A stretch of DNA of 33,057 nucleotides from Polaromonas sp. (lineage in GTDB: Bacteria > Pseudomonadota > Gammaproteobacteria > Burkholderiales > Burkholderiaceae_C): positions 1-33,057 of the forward strand of contig JAQGLT010000154.1 in NCBI GenBank assembly GCA_028292745.1, read 5' to 3'. Below are positions 1-10,800 of the stretch, in pieces (within the stretch, counting starts at the first letter, position 1; each line of letters starts with the position of its first letter). A program made the position numbers and the translations under genes. The notes beneath the pieces are model-generated. The model saw only the letters and a list, made by a program, of their open reading frames with translations, had not been told where the DNA came from and searched no databases.

Positions 1-2
1 CC

Positions 3-1418
3 TTCTCGTCCCTTGGCTGGCCCGAGAAAACGAAAGAGCTGGACCTGTTTTTGCCTTCGAGCGTGCTGGTCACCGGCTACGACATTATTTTCTTCTGGGT
101 CGCCCGGATGATCATGATGACCACGCACTTCACCGGCCAGGTGCCGTTCAGGCATGTGTACATCCACGGCCTGGTGAAAGACGCGCAGGGCAAGAAGATG
201 AGCAAGTCCGAAGGCAATGTGCTTGATCCGGTGGACCTGATCGACGGCATCGAGCTGGCCCCGCTGCTGGACAAGCGCTCGCAGGGTTTGCGCAAGCCCG
301 AGACCGCGCCCCAGGTGCGCAAGAACACCGAGAAGGAATTCCCCGCCGGCATTCCGGCCTACGGCGCCGACGCGCTGCGCTTCACCTTTGCCTCGCTCGC
401 CAGCCTGGGCCGCAGCATCAACTTCGACAGCAAGCGCTGCGAGGGCTACCGCAACTTCTGCAACAAGCTCTGGAACGCCACGCGCTTCACGCTGATGAAC
501 TGCGAGGGCCAGGACTGCGGGCTCAATGAACACAGCAAGGAACAATGCGGGCCCGGCGGCGAGTTTGCGCACTACCTTGATTTCTCGCAGGCCGACCGCT
601 GGATTGCCTCGACCATGCAGCGCGTGGAACTGGATGTCGCCAAGGGGTTTGCCGACTACCGGCTTGACAACGTGGCCGGCCACATCTACCAGTTCGTCTG
701 GGACGAGTTCTGCGACTGGTACCTGGAAATCGCCAAGGTGCAGATCCAGCAGGGCACCGATGCGCAAAAGCGCGCCACGCGCCGCACGCTGATCCGCACG
801 CTCGAAGGCATCCTGCGGCTGGCGCATCCGCTGATTCCTTTCATCACCGAGGAACTGTGGCAAAAGGTCGCCCCCGTGGCGGGCAAGGCCGGCCCGTTCA
901 TTGGACAAGCGCCCTATCCGCAAAGCCAGCCCGAAAAAATCGATCCGCAGGCCGAGGCTCACGTCGCCAAGCTGAAAACCCTGGTCGATGCCTGCCGCAA
1001 CCTGCGTGGCGAAATGAAGGTGTCGCCAGCAACCAAGCTGCCGCTGCTGGTGGTCGGCGACGATGATTTCATCACAGCCGTGTCGCCGGTGCTCAGGTCG
1101 CTGGCCAAGCTCAGCGAGGTCAAGCTGTTTGCCCACGAGGCCGAATGGGTGCTCGCGGCCGAGGCCGCGCCCGTGGCCGTGGTTGGCGATGCCCGGGTCT
1201 GCCTCTACATGGAAGTCGATGTTGCCGCGGAAAAGGCCCGCCTGGGCAAGGAAGCCACACGGCTGGAGGGTGAATTGGTCAAGGTTCAGGCCAAGCTGGC
1301 CAATGAAACCTTTGTCGCCAAGGTGCCGCCCGCCGTGCTGGAGCAGGAACGCAAGCGACAGGTCGAGTTCACCGCGACGCTGGAGAAAATCCGGCAACAG
1401 CTGGCGCGGCTCAAATAG
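3..1418 (+). CDS. valS: Valine--tRNA ligase, C-terminal part (5' truncated by window edge)
   Basis: Class I aminoacyl-tRNA synthetase that charges tRNA-Val in the cytosol. The frame is open from base 3, so the gene starts outside the window and about half of the usual ~950 residues is present. Visible are the end of the catalytic domain with the KMSKS loop at bases 195-209, a following insertion rich in charged residues ([20 protein letters not shown]) that I know from betaproteobacterial ValRS, the anticodon-binding domain ([20 protein letters not shown] onwards), and a C-terminal coiled-coil arm (about bases 1230-1415, heptad-like [20 protein letters not shown]) that contacts the tRNA. The HIGH motif lies upstream of the window. 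The gene ends 120 bp before galU on the same strand. Identification is secure. Confidence 0.97.
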   Translation, partial: FSSLGWPEKTKELDLFLPSSVLVTGYDIIFFWVARMIMMTTHFTGQVPFRHVYIHGLVKDAQGKKMSKSEGNVLDPVDLIDGIELAPLLDKRSQGLRKPETAPQVRKNTEKEFPAGIPAYGADALRFTFASLASLGRSINFDSKRCEGYRNFCNKLWNATRFTLMNCEGQDCGLNEHSKEQCGPGGEFAHYLDFSQADRWIASTMQRVELDVAKGFADYRLDNVAGHIYQFVWDEFCDWYLEIAKVQIQQGTDAQKRATRRTLIRTLEGILRLAHPLIPFITEELWQKVAPVAGKAGPFIGQAPYPQSQPEKIDPQAEAHVAKLKTLVDACRNLRGEMKVSPATKLPLLVVGDDDFITAVSPVLRSLAKLSEVKLFAHEAEWVLAAEAAPVAVVGDARVCLYMEVDVAAEKARLGKEATRLEGELVKVQAKLANETFVAKVPPAVLEQERKRQVEFTATLEKIRQQLARLK

Positions 1419-1474
1419 CATCATGCATCCGCATGCTTGACGGCCTTTTGACTGTCCGAACGCATTGCGCACGT

Positions 1475-1498
1475 AAAGTCAGGATTTCGTCTGACTTT
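1475..1498 (+). promoter_or_regulatory. Stem-loop between valS and galU
   Basis: A perfect 8-bp inverted repeat, AAAGTCAG (1475-1482) and CTGACTTT (1491-1498), flanks an 8-base loop 40 bases before the galU start. No T-tract follows, so it is not a typical intrinsic terminator of valS. It could be an mRNA structure in the galU leader or a protein-binding palindrome. Function is unknown. Confidence 0.3.
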
Positions 1499-1538
1499 GG
1501 CAGCCTTTGCACAGCCCAACAATATTTCTTATTTTTGA

Positions 1539-2474
1539 ATGTTTATGAAAAAATTTACCCTTAATAAAGCTGTTTTCCCCGTAGCTGGCCTAGGCACCCG
1601 CTTTTTGCCCGCCACAAAAGCAAGTCCGAAAGAAATGCTGCCCATCGTGGACAAGCCCCTCATCCAGTACGCCGTGGAGGAGGCCTACTCCGCCGGCATC
1701 CGGGACATGATTTTTGTCACCGGGCGAAGCAAGCGCGCCATTGAGGACCATTTCGACACCGCCTACGAGTTGGAAAACGAACTCGAACGGGCTGAAAAAC
1801 ACGCGTTGCTGGAGCTGGTCCGATCGGTGCAGCCGGACGATGTGAACTTCGCGTTTGTTCGCCAGCCGCGCTCATTGGGGCTCGGCCATGCCGTCCTCTG
1901 CGCAGAGCACCTGGTCGGCGAACAGCCCTTTGCGGTCTTGCTGGCCGATGACCTGATGACCGGCCCCAAGGGCGGACTGTCGGTCATGGCCCAGATGGCA
2001 GAGCAGTTTCACACCCTGCAGCAGTCCATCCTTGCCGTGCAGGAAGTGCCTGCGTCGCAAACCCGGCGCTACGGCATCGTGGCGGGCGATATGGTCAGTG
2101 AAGGGCTGATGAAGGTCAGCGCCATGGTCGAAAAACCAGCGCCGGAACTGGCCCCTTCGCGGATGGCCGTGGCGGGCCGCTACATTCTGACGCCCGGCGT
2201 TTTTGCACAGATTCGCAAGCAGAACAAGGGAGTGGGCGGAGAAATTCAACTCACCGACGGCATTGCCGGCCTGATGGCCGAAGAAAGCGTGTACGCCTTT
2301 CAGTACCAGGGCAAGCGCTACGACTGCGGCAGCAAGGAAGGCTTCCTGGAAGCGACGGTGGAGTTGGCATTGCAGCACCCCGAGGTCGGCGCGCATTTCA
2401 GGAACTACCTGGACAACCTGCAAATCGGCTGGTCGGGCAAGGAGCGCAGGGCGGCCAGGGAACAGCAGCCCTGA
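1539..2474 (+). CDS. galU: UTP--glucose-1-phosphate uridylyltransferase
   Basis: Makes UDP-glucose from UTP and glucose-1-phosphate in the cytosol, supplying glycan and lipopolysaccharide synthesis. The 311-residue product has the nucleotidyltransferase signature near its N-terminus ([20 protein letters not shown], then [19 protein letters not shown]), a VEKP motif and GRYILTP in the middle, and GEIQLTDGI towards the C-terminus, all in GalU order and at normal length. Two in-frame ATGs lie 6 bases apart (1539 and 1545). Neither has a convincing Shine-Dalgarno sequence, and homologues more often begin with MKK, so 1545 is a real alternative. It is convergent with the tusA-like gene, with 22 bp between stop codons. 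It is far from the polysaccharide cluster at the right end but could feed it. Confidence 0.95.
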   Translation: MFMKKFTLNKAVFPVAGLGTRFLPATKASPKEMLPIVDKPLIQYAVEEAYSAGIRDMIFVTGRSKRAIEDHFDTAYELENELERAEKHALLELVRSVQPDDVNFAFVRQPRSLGLGHAVLCAEHLVGEQPFAVLLADDLMTGPKGGLSVMAQMAEQFHTLQQSILAVQEVPASQTRRYGIVAGDMVSEGLMKVSAMVEKPAPELAPSRMAVAGRYILTPGVFAQIRKQNKGVGGEIQLTDGIAGLMAEESVYAFQYQGKRYDCGSKEGFLEATVELALQHPEVGAHFRNYLDNLQIGWSGKERRAAREQQP

Positions 2475-2496
2475 TTACTCACACGCGCGCTAAACG

Positions 2497-2730
2497 TCAG
2501 CGGCGCTTGAGCACATGGATAAAGTCAGCGCCCGCTGTTTGCTGCCCAACCAAGTCGTTGCCCGTTTGCTTGGCAAACGCCTGAAAGTCTCGGATAGAGC
2601 CTGAATCGGTAGACACCACCCGCAGCAGCTGACCGCTCTGCATCTCCGCCAAGGCCTTTTTGGCCTTGAGTATGGGCAGCGGGCAGTTCAGCCCACGGGT
2701 GTCGAGTTCCTTGTCGATATTCATCTGCAT
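2497..2730 (-). CDS. TusA/SirA-family sulfur carrier protein
   Basis: Small cytosolic persulfide carrier of the TusA/YeeD/SirA family, 77 residues. The family motif is complete: RGLNCPLPILKAKK near residues 12-25, with the sulfur-accepting Cys followed by P-x-P. It starts 42 bp downstream of the cysM stop on the same strand, so a cysM-tusA transcript is likely, and a link between cysteine synthesis and sulfur relay is sensible. I do not assign the symbol tusA because the family has several paralogues with different partners (tRNA thiolation, molybdenum cofactor, sulfur oxidation), and no other relay protein is nearby to decide. Confidence 0.85.
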   Translation of the reverse strand: MQMNIDKELDTRGLNCPLPILKAKKALAEMQSGQLLRVVSTDSGSIRDFQAFAKQTGNDLVGQQTAGADFIHVLKRR

Positions 2731-2772
2731 CCTTCGTTTGGTGCCATTTTAGGCACGCAGGGTTGCATCGCG

Positions 2773-3675
2773 TCAGGCCGGAAAGACCCCCGTGGACAGA
2801 TAGCGGTCGCCCCGGTCGCAGACAACGAACACGATGACGGCATGGCTTGATTTTTTGGCGATTTCCTGCGCCACCCAGCAAGCGCCCGCCGCTGAAATCC
2901 CGGCAAAGATGCCTTCTTCGCGTGCCATCCGGCGGCACATGTCCTCGGCATCGGCCTGGCTGACCAGCACCAGTTCATCAACCGTGGTGGAGTCATAAAT
3001 CTTGGGCATGTAGGCTTCCGGCCATTTCCGGATGCCGGGAATGCGCGAGCCTTCGCTGGGCTGCGCCCCGATGATCTGGATCGCCGGATTTTTTTCCTTT
3101 AAAAACCGCGACACGCCGGTGATGGTTCCGGTGGTGCCCATGGCGCTGACAAAGTGCGTCACGGTGCCCGCCGTATCGGCCCATATTTCGGGACCCGTGG
3201 TTTCATAATGCACACGCGGATTGTCAGGGTTGCCGAACTGGTCAAGCACCGTGCCCTTGCCATCGCGCTGCATTTGCTCGGCCAGGTCGCGCGAATACTC
3301 GATGCCAGCGCTTTTGGGCGTCAAAATCAGCTCTGCCCCGAATGCCTTCATCGTTTGGGCACGCTCGATGCTCAGGTCTTCCGGCATGATCAAAATCATG
3401 CGATAGCCCTTGATGGCAGCAGCCATGGCCAACGCAATGCCCGTGTTGCCCGAGGTGGCCTCGATCAGCGTGTCGCCTGGCCGGATGTCGCCCCGCTCTT
3501 CAGCACCGCGGATCATGGCCAGCGCCGGCCGGTCCTTGACGGAGCCTGCCGGGTTGTTGCCTTCGAGCTTGCCCAGGATCACATTGCTGCGCGCGGCATT
3601 GCTACTGGCGTTGATACGCTGCAGGGCAATCAGCGGCGTTTTCCCGATCGCATCTTCAATAGTTGGAAATTTCAT
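2773..3675 (-). CDS. cysM: Cysteine synthase B (O-acetylserine sulfhydrylase B)
   Basis: PLP enzyme that makes cysteine from O-acetylserine and sulfide, and in the CysM branch can also use thiosulfate. The 300-residue length fits CysM. Visible features are the PLP lysine in NPAGSVKDRPA (Lys47), the phosphate/substrate loop EATSGNTGIA (residues 72-81), and GTTGTITGVSRFLKE near residue 180. The C-terminus lacks the longer tail usual in CysK. The start ATG (3673-3675) overlaps the stop codon of an upstream 54-codon ORF as ATGA, which suggests translational coupling if that ORF is real. A possible -10 box (TATAAA, 3835-3840 on the minus strand) lies upstream. Downstream is a TusA-type sulfur carrier. 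Confidence 0.95.
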   Translation of the reverse strand: MKFPTIEDAIGKTPLIALQRINASSNAARSNVILGKLEGNNPAGSVKDRPALAMIRGAEERGDIRPGDTLIEATSGNTGIALAMAAAIKGYRMILIMPEDLSIERAQTMKAFGAELILTPKSAGIEYSRDLAEQMQRDGKGTVLDQFGNPDNPRVHYETTGPEIWADTAGTVTHFVSAMGTTGTITGVSRFLKEKNPAIQIIGAQPSEGSRIPGIRKWPEAYMPKIYDSTTVDELVLVSQADAEDMCRRMAREEGIFAGISAAGACWVAQEIAKKSSHAVIVFVVCDRGDRYLSTGVFPA

Positions 3676-3836
3676 AGGCCACTACTGTGCCATATTTCAG
3701 GGTTGGCCTTTTCACCTTCCCAGGGCTGAGCGCCTAGGCGCACAGGCACTGACTGGCCTAGCTCCAGCCGCTGGTTCAACATCGCCACGGGCGTCAGACC
3801 GCCAGTTTGTTTGGATAACTCAAGTGCCTGCGGCAT
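3672..3836 (-). CDS. Small ORF (54 codons) overlapping the cysM start
   Basis: A complete small reading frame, ATG at 3834-3836 to TGA at 3672-3674, overlapping the cysM ATG by four bases (ATGA). The peptide begins MPQALELSKQTGG, has a middle LNQRLELGQSVPVRLGAQPW and ends EIWHSSGL. It has no transmembrane segment, signal or metal motif that I can see. Codon choice in the second half (many third-position G/C) looks like coding DNA. Against it: there is no clear Shine-Dalgarno sequence, it starts only 21 bp after the tRNA-Leu terminator, and the TATAAA there overlaps its own start codon, so a transcript from that box would begin inside the ORF. An internal ATG at 3780-3782 is an alternative start. 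It may be the remnant of a longer gene. I do not recognise it. Confidence 0.4.
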   Translation of the reverse strand: MPQALELSKQTGGLTPVAMLNQRLELGQSVPVRLGAQPWEGEKANPEIWHSSGL

Positions 3837-3857
3837 TTATAGAGCGCAGGGAACAAC

Positions 3858-3893
3858 AAAAAACCCGCGATATCCAGAAGATATGCGGGTTTT
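3858..3893 (-). terminator. Intrinsic terminator of tRNA-Leu
   Basis: Read on the minus strand, CCCGCATATC and GATATCGCGGG form a GC-capped stem around a short loop, followed by TTTTTT and GTTGTT. It lies 22 bases after the tRNA 3' end, the expected place for a monocistronic tRNA terminator. Confidence 0.75.
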
Positions 3894-3915
3894 GAACACT
3901 GCGATTCCACCAATA

Positions 3916-4000
3916 TGGTGCCCAGGGCCGGAATCGAACCGGCACGCCTTTCGGCAGCGGATTTTGAGTCCGCCAAGTCTACCAATTTCATCACCTGGGC
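3916..4000 (-). tRNA. tRNA-Leu, anticodon CAA
   Basis: An 85-base class II tRNA on the minus strand. The acceptor stem GCCCAGG pairs with CCTGGGC, followed by discriminator A and an encoded CCA. The anticodon stem GCGGA/TCCGC encloses the loop CTCAAAA, giving anticodon CAA (reads UUG). A long variable arm (TGCCGAAAGGCG region) and the T-arm GGTTCGATTCC are present, as expected for leucine. The D-arm region is GATGAAATTGGTAGAC. Confidence 0.97.
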
Positions 4001-4009
4001 AAGTAGGAA

Positions 4010-4015
4010 ATTATA
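4010..4015 (-). promoter_or_regulatory. Probable -10 box of the tRNA-Leu promoter
   Basis: A perfect TATAAT on the minus strand ends 9 bases upstream of the mature tRNA 5' end, preceded by TG. The expected transcription start would fall just before the tRNA. No good -35 match is seen at 16-18 bases, so the call rests on the -10 hexamer and its position. Confidence 0.55.
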
Positions 4016-4192
4016 CATCGTTGACTTCACTCCATCTTGCTGCCTGCGGGGTCAGGAGAACTGTCTCAAGCATCAGCCTGCATTGCCGGATGAGGTGAAA
4101 AAGTCATTTTTTACAGGTCATTTTTATGATGCGGCAACTCAGCCTGATCCGGTGGCATTCGATGGTAGTGAGGACAACAGGCCGTAAAATGC

Positions 4193-4561
4193 TTACTGCC
4201 TGACCAGCACCTTTGCCAGCCGATGTACGCCACACCCCAATCCCAGTCCAACCGAATCGGCCACTAGGTCAGTCCATTCAGCTGCCCGGTCCGGTGTGAA
4301 AAATTGAAGAATTTCAATGAGGCCGCCGTACACAAGCAACCCCATGAGCACCACCACCAACCGTCCCGGATAAGCCTGCAATCCAAGTACCGCCAACACT
4401 GAAAACGCCAGCAGGTGGTTGGTCTTGTCCCAGCCAGTCCCTGAAATGGTGACTTCACCGGGGATCAGTGCCAGCACGAGCACGGCCAGTGCGCAAGCGG
4501 CAAATGCCGCTCGCCAGACTTTAAGGGGCAAACGTATTCGCTGGCGCAGTGCCACATTCAT
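4193..4561 (-). CDS. VanZ-like family membrane protein
   Basis: A 122-residue inner-membrane protein of the VanZ-like family, whose biochemical role is unknown apart from low-level teicoplanin resistance in VanZ itself. There are about four hydrophobic segments: residues 18-33, 49-61, 68-80 and near 100-112. The family signature is readable: WDKTNHLLAFSVLA (Asp-Lys-x-x-His), then YGGLIEILQFFTPDR and EWTDLVADSVG. A Shine-Dalgarno-like AGGTGG precedes the ATG by about 6 bases. It lies directly upstream of tRNA-Leu on the same strand, but the tRNA has its own promoter. Family assignment is good; function is not known. Confidence 0.85.
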   Translation of the reverse strand: MNVALRQRIRLPLKVWRAAFAACALAVLVLALIPGEVTISGTGWDKTNHLLAFSVLAVLGLQAYPGRLVVVLMGLLVYGGLIEILQFFTPDRAAEWTDLVADSVGLGLGCGVHRLAKVLVRQ

Positions 4562-4893
4562 CCGGTGCCACCTACCCTGGCATCAAGGTGACGTTCCCGT
4601 TTAGCGTGTGATTTGGTCATTTTGTAAAGCAACATAGAACCTATTTTGCCTTCGGAACTACGCGTCTGGCGCGAGCAAGAAGGGCGCCGGACAGGTGGAT
4701 GTTGAAAATCAAAAAATCCTCGTCGCCTGACCGAGGCGCCAACTTTGTTGAACTAAACAAAAAAAGAGCCGCGTGTGCGGCCCTTTTTTGTAAAACGCGG
4801 TTCAGATCAACCTGACTCACGAACCAGACCTGCTTTCAGAGTCAGGCCACCTGAGCAGCGCACTGCGCCACCCAGGCTGGTGCTATGCCCGAC
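4562..4893. other. Intergenic region between the VanZ-like gene and the RTX peroxidase gene
   Basis: 332 bp with no gene that I can support. It holds the terminator at 4760-4789. The rest (4562-4757) shows no strong hairpin or tRNA, and only short frames with no start signals. The 104 bases between terminator and RTX stop codon would be the 3' untranslated region of the peroxidase mRNA. Confidence 0.6.
4760..4789 (-). terminator. Intrinsic terminator downstream of the RTX peroxidase gene
   Basis: On the minus strand, GCCGC and GCGGC form a compact stem around ACAC, followed by TCTTTTTTG. A-runs lie on the other side, so it could also act on the plus strand. It lies 104 bp beyond the stop of the RTX gene, which it most likely terminates. 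Confidence 0.75.
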
Positions 4894-7800
4894 TTAAACA
4901 AAGTCGAAGTTGTCCGCCGTCACCGTTGCATTGGCGGTGAAAATGCCGATCAGCGTGATTTCTGCAGCCGAGGTTTCTCCACCACCGGCCTGAATCCACT
5001 GCCACACGGAGAAGCTGTCGCCGGTGGTGTCGTTGACCACCAGCAGCGCATCTTCGCCGTTGCCTGCGGTGATCACGAACTCGCTGTTGAATGCCGCAGA
5101 AACCGCTGCTGCATTGCCGAGATTTGCTGTGGTCACGCCTTCGCTGCCCGCGCCTGTCAGGAGCAACGCTTCAATGTTGCCATTAGCCTGCCCAACGGTA
5201 GCGTTTACCGTACCTCCACCGCCATTCCCAGTGGCGAACTGGAGGTTATTGTCGTCGCTGCCGTCATCCCAGGCGGTGTTGAGCGCTCCACCGAACTCCA
5301 CGCGATCATCCACTGCGGTGGCGCCGTTGGCATCGAAATTGGTGACGATGTCGCCAAATTCGGACGTCGCAATGAACCTGATGATGTTCTGGATGTTGTC
5401 GTTCGCCAGAACACCCATATTAATCACGTCGGCGCCATCGCCACCGATCAGTACGTCGCCTCCAGTTCCGCCGTTTAGGATGTCGGCCCCGGCACCACCG
5501 ATGAGAGTGTTGGCTAGTGCATTTCCGGTCAAGTTATCAATGCCCGAACCGCCGGTGACGTTCTGAACACTAGCAATTGTGGTGAAGCCTGAAGCCGTAC
5601 CCAATCCCAGGTTGACGGTGACGCCTGCTGCCGAGCCTGTGTAGGAAAGCGTGTCGGCATTGCCGCCCAGATTGGCCGTGATGTTCTCGACACCCGTGAC
5701 AGTCCCGCCTTCAAAGGACGAGATGACCGCCCCACCGTTGTAGACCACGTCAAGCACGTCGTTGTTGGCCGCGCCGAGAATGTTCAAGGTGTCCGTTCCA
5801 CCGCCGCCGATGATGGTGTCCGCGCCGCCTCCAATGGTGTAGTTGAAGGTGTCATTGCCCAGGCCGCCATCCAGGACGTTGGCGCCAGTGCTGCCGGTGA
5901 TGGTGTCTCCCAGTGAGCCGCCGGTGAAGTTTTCGATGGACACCAGAACGTCGGAGTTGGCAGCGCTGCTGCCTGAACCGCCAACGATGATCGGCCCGGC
6001 GCTGGCAAGGTTCACAGTCAATGCAGCCCCGTAGGCAGCGTAGTTGGCCGTGTCGGAGTCAGCGCCGCCATTGAGCGTATCGCGCACGTTATCGACTGTT
6101 GCCACCAGTGTGTCGTTGCCGGCGCCGCCATCCAGAAGGTTGGCGACTCCGATCCCCGCAGTGCCGCTCGCAGTCAGGGTGTCGACGAACGCGCTGCCCA
6201 CCAGGTTCTCGAAATTGGAGAGCGTGTCGGTGCCGGCTCCGCCAGTGTTCTGCGCCGCAAGGCTCGCCAGGGAAACCGTGACCCCGGCGGTTGCCGCAGC
6301 GTAGCTCACCGTGTCAGTGCCACCAAGGCCGTTCAGGACATTGTTGCCGGCGTTGCCGATGATGACGTTGGCCGCAGCGTTGCCGGTGCCGTTGATGTTG
6401 ACGGCGCCAAGCAATGTCAGGTTTTCAACGTCAGCATCGGTGATCGTGAAGCTGGCGGTTGACTGCACGGTATCGGTGCCACCTCCTGCTCCCTCGATCA
6501 CGATGTCAGTCGTGCTGTCCACGAGGAATGTGTCGTCACCCGCGCCGCCATTCATCGTATCGTTGCCAAGGCCACCGTCGAGTATGTCGTTGTCGTCCCC
6601 GCCGTTTAGCGTGTCGTTGTTGTCCCCTCCGTTCAAAATGTCGGCGCCCAAACCGCCATTCAGGGTGTCGTTGCCGGCCAGGCCGTTGAGCGTGTCGGCA
6701 AGGTCGCCACCGGTGATGACGTTGTTCAGACTGTTGCCAGTGCCTGTGAAGGGGTCCGCATCCACGCCCGTGTACGTCAGATTCTCCACGTTGGCGACGA
6801 GTTCGAGCGAGTAAGCAACCAACTCTGTTTGCACCGTGTCAGTGCCCGCAGCCAAAGCCTCGACGATTACATCGCCGGCGTCGTCCACCACGTACGTGTC
6901 GTTGCCCGCAAGGCCCACCATCGTGTCGGCGTCCAGCCCGCCGTCGAGCAAGTCGTTGTCGCCAACCCCCGATCCGCCCACCAGCAGGTCGTCGCCGGCA
7001 CCGCCGAACAGATCGTTGTCGCCCGTGCCGCCAAAGATCAGATCGTTGCCGGTACCTCCGGTGATGATGTCGTTGCCCGTCTCGCCAGCAATGAAATTGT
7101 TGGCTGCCGATGTGGAGAGATCGATCGTCCGGGGAAGAAGGCCAAACAGGGCGCCGGCCGGGTCTGCTCTGTTGATCAGGTAGTCTTCCGCCCCGAGCAG
7201 GTAGCCCCCGAAGCTGCCGTCATTGAAGTTGATGCGCTCCACGCCGGTTTCGGCGTTCGTGCCGCTGTAGTGGCCGTTGACCGTGACCGTCTGTCCGTTG
7301 AAGTTGATGACCAGGCTGCCATTGTTGGTGCCGGTGTTGTTGTCGGATGCATTCAGCCCGGTCAGCGCCACGCCGGCCGCCTGGATCACGATGCGATCGG
7401 CAGTGCCGCCGCTCGTTGCGTTGACCGGCTCGTTGATGGTGTCGTTCCCATCGGCCAGGCCGAAGGTGTAGGTGTCGTTCCCCAGGCCGCCGTTGAGCGT
7501 GTCGTTGCCCAGGCCGCCGACCAGCACGTCGTTGCCGGCAAGGCCGTTCAGCGTGTCGTTGCCCGCCAGGCCCAGAATCAGGTCGTCGCCAGCCGTCCCG
7601 CTCAGCGTGTCGTTGCCGGCGGTGCCGACGATGATCCCAAGCGTCGCATCGGTGAACTGCAGCCGCTCGATGCTGCGCAGCTTGTCGGAGCCGTCGATCG
7701 GGTCCAGTCCCACGTCAGTGACCGTCAGCATGCCGTCGGCAGTCGAGCCAAAGGCGTAGTCCGCCAGCCCACCCTGGTAGACAGCCGTGTCAATGTCTCC

Positions 7801-10800
7801 CGCAGTGGTGTCGGTCCTGATGGTGCGGACGATCTCAAGCTGGCCGGGATTGATTTCACCCGAAAACATCCTGTTGACAAGCGTCTTCATGCTGCTGTGC
7901 AGTTCGAGTGCCGCGCCGGTATGGGCGGTATCTCCAGCGGCGAAGACGCCAATTTGCACGTCCAGCCACTTGTCGCCGTCGATGATGTCATCACCCCCGC
8001 GTCCGGTGATCGTGTCGCTGCCGTCGCCGCCGAGGATGATCTCGCCGGCCGAGTAGCTCGTCACGCCGGCACCCAGCACAGCCTGCAGGCCGGCGATACG
8101 GGCGATTCCGGCCGCGTCCAGCATGCTGCCGCGATAGCCTTCCGTACCGCCCTGGGCGGATGGCAGACGCTCTTCGGCAGTCGTGTCGGCGCCGATCAGA
8201 ATGTCGTTGAACTTCGAGCCCGACAGGCCTTCGACCGCTTCATAGGCGTCGAGCGTCCCGTTGAGCGGAGGCGCCGGATTCTCGTCGAACACAATGCCGC
8301 GGGTGAAGTCGGCGTTCACCCCTGCGGTGTTGTCCTTGTAGGTCATCCAGTCAAAGCCGGACATGCCCACCATCTTGCCCCGGCCCGGACTGCCGACCAT
8401 GATGTCGTCGCCGCCTTCGGCAATGAACTCGTCGAAGCCGCCGTCGCCCAGGAAGACATCGTGGCCGTCGATCAGATCCCGCGCGAAAATCTCGTCGAAG
8501 TTGTCGCCGGGCGCCCCGTCGAAGGTGCCTACTTCGATCCAATCGTTGCCTTCGTTGCCCAGAATCCGCTCTGCGTTCTTGCTGCCGAGAATGAAGTCGT
8601 TGCCTTCGCCGCCGAACACCTCCGAGCCGGCATCGGTGCCGAGAACAATGAAGTCCTGCCCGTCGCCGGCCAGAATCAGGTCCAGGCCCGGACCACCGTG
8701 CACAACGTCGTTGCCAGCGCCGGCCTTGATGTTGTCGTCGCCACCGAGGTCCCTGATGATGTCGTCGCCGTCACCGCCGTTGATGATGTCGTTGCCGGCC
8801 CCTCCCTCCAGATAGTCATTGCCGCCGTCGCCAAAGAGCGTGTCGTCGCCTTCACTGGCGATCAGGATGTCCCTGCCTGTCGGGTTGAAGGCATTGCCCA
8901 CGTCCGTACCGCCGAGCACGACGTGCTCACCGCCCGTGTAGCGCAGGTAGTTGGTGTCCGGGCCTGCCGTTGCAGGGTTGTTGCGTATCACCAGCGGCGT
9001 CAGGATGCCGCCGCCGACCGGATCGTTGCCGAGGTTGTCGGCGCTCTCGTCGATGGCCGTAGCGGGGTTGTCCACCAGGATGCCGTCGGCGCCAGCCGTT
9101 TCCCCCAGATTCGGATTGAACTGCTTGGTGCGGTCCACCTCCAAAATCAAGCCGGGTGTCGAGAACACGTCCGACGGCAGGTGCGTCGCATCGGTATTGG
9201 CCATGATCATGGCGGCGAAGGAATTGCCTTCCAGCTCGCCGAACAGGTGCTGGCCATCAAGGCGCTGCAGGTAGTAGAAGCGGTCGCCGTTCTGCAGGCT
9301 CTCCATCTGCACTTCGAAAACGAAGTTGAAGGTGGAGCCGAGCATGCCGCCGAAAGGCAGGATTTTTTCCGCCAGGCCACCGATCCACAGGTCGACCTTC
9401 TCAAGGCCGCCCAGATTGGCGGCGTACAGGCCTGTGCCGTTGAGGAAGTCTTCCGCGTCTGCCTGAACCAACAGACCGCCGACCGAGATACCGGTGATAA
9501 GGGTCAATGCCGCATCGCGCTTTCCCTCCAGCGTCGATTGCCCCGTGATCAGGCTGTGCGTGCCGTAGGCGGCGATGAAGTTGATGATCGACGCTTCGTG
9601 CTTGAGGTTGCCGGCAAAGTCGATCCAGCTGTCGTAAGGCCTCAGCTCGGCTGCATTGTTGGTCGCGTTGTAGAACTCGCGCCGGGCGGCGTTGAGCGAC
9701 GGCACACCCGTGTCGCGGCCGCGCGCCAGGTTGATGGTTGCCAGATCGAGCGGCAAGCCCAGCAGATTGTTGCGCAGCGCGCTGGTGACGAATTCATCGA
9801 TTTCATTGCCGGCCTGGCGCGTCATGCCGCGGATGATCGCGCCTGCGGACACGGCGTCGGTGATGGTGTGGTCATTGTCGAACGCAATCGGGTTGAGGAA
9901 GCCCTCGACCAGGCCGATGTGGTCTTGGTTGAAGCTCGGGTCGAAGCGGTCGATCGATTCGGTGAGCATCGAGTGGCCGAAGCGATAGACCACATGCGCG
10001 AACTCGGCGACGATCGAGGGATTGATCGTGGTGTCGAAGCCATCGGGCACGACGAAGGGGTTGATCTGCGGCTGGACCTTGCGCGCGAACTCCTCGAAGA
10101 CCAGGTGCTGGTACTCCATTTCGTTGGTGAATTTCGCGGCCTGGAACAGGCGCTCGCCGTCCCAGACGAGGCTGGCAATCTGGGCCGGCGTGGCCGGCAG
10201 TGCGGCTATGTCCGTGGCCAGCCACTCGTTGATGAAGGCGAGATCGCCGGTGGCGAGAATGACATCCTTGTTGTGGTCGACCAGCCGGTTGTGTTCGGAA
10301 TGGAACACATGGTGGACCGCGGTCAGGCCGATGTTTTCATTGACGCGGCCATCACCGGCGATGAAGTGGGCGTCCAGCAGCTCGTTGTCGTATTCGGCGG
10401 CGCCGTTGCCCGGGTTGGCCAAGCCGATCGTGATATCGCCGTCGGCGATCTTCCCGACCGGAACGGCGTCGTGCGCGATGTCGGCCAGGAAGGCACTGTT
10501 GGTGCGCAGGGCCAGGACGGTGGTTGGATTGACCGGAGCGGCTGGCGTGCCCGAAACGACGATGTCGTCGGCGGTGTTCGGAATGCCGTCGGCGCCAATG
10601 CCGACGATCACCTGTGCAAAGCCGTTGGCTGCGGGAATGAAGTTGCCGTACTGATCGGTTCTCAGCAAAGGCACGCTGCCGACGTCGAAGTCGGTCAGCT
10701 GGATGCCCAGGAGCAGTGCCTGCGCCTTGACCTCGCCCCAAGTGGCCATGCCGCCCGGAGCGCCGCCGCCGCCTTCAATGAGCTTGCCGGTTGCGACAGG

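Noticed and set aside
1872..2423. A 183-codon minus-strand frame opposite galU
   Set aside because: Shadow of galU; the galU motifs are complete on the plus strand.
3811..4187. Two plus-strand frames over the tRNA (reading RAGIEPARL and GPESNRHAFRQRIL)
   Set aside because: These are the well-known spurious peptides produced by translating the antisense of tRNA-Leu; the tRNA explains the sequence.
5419..8853. Regular 27-bp-like direct repeats that could suggest a repeat array such as CRISPR
   Set aside because: The repeats are imperfect, in frame and encode GGxGxDxLx nonapeptides without unique spacers of constant length.
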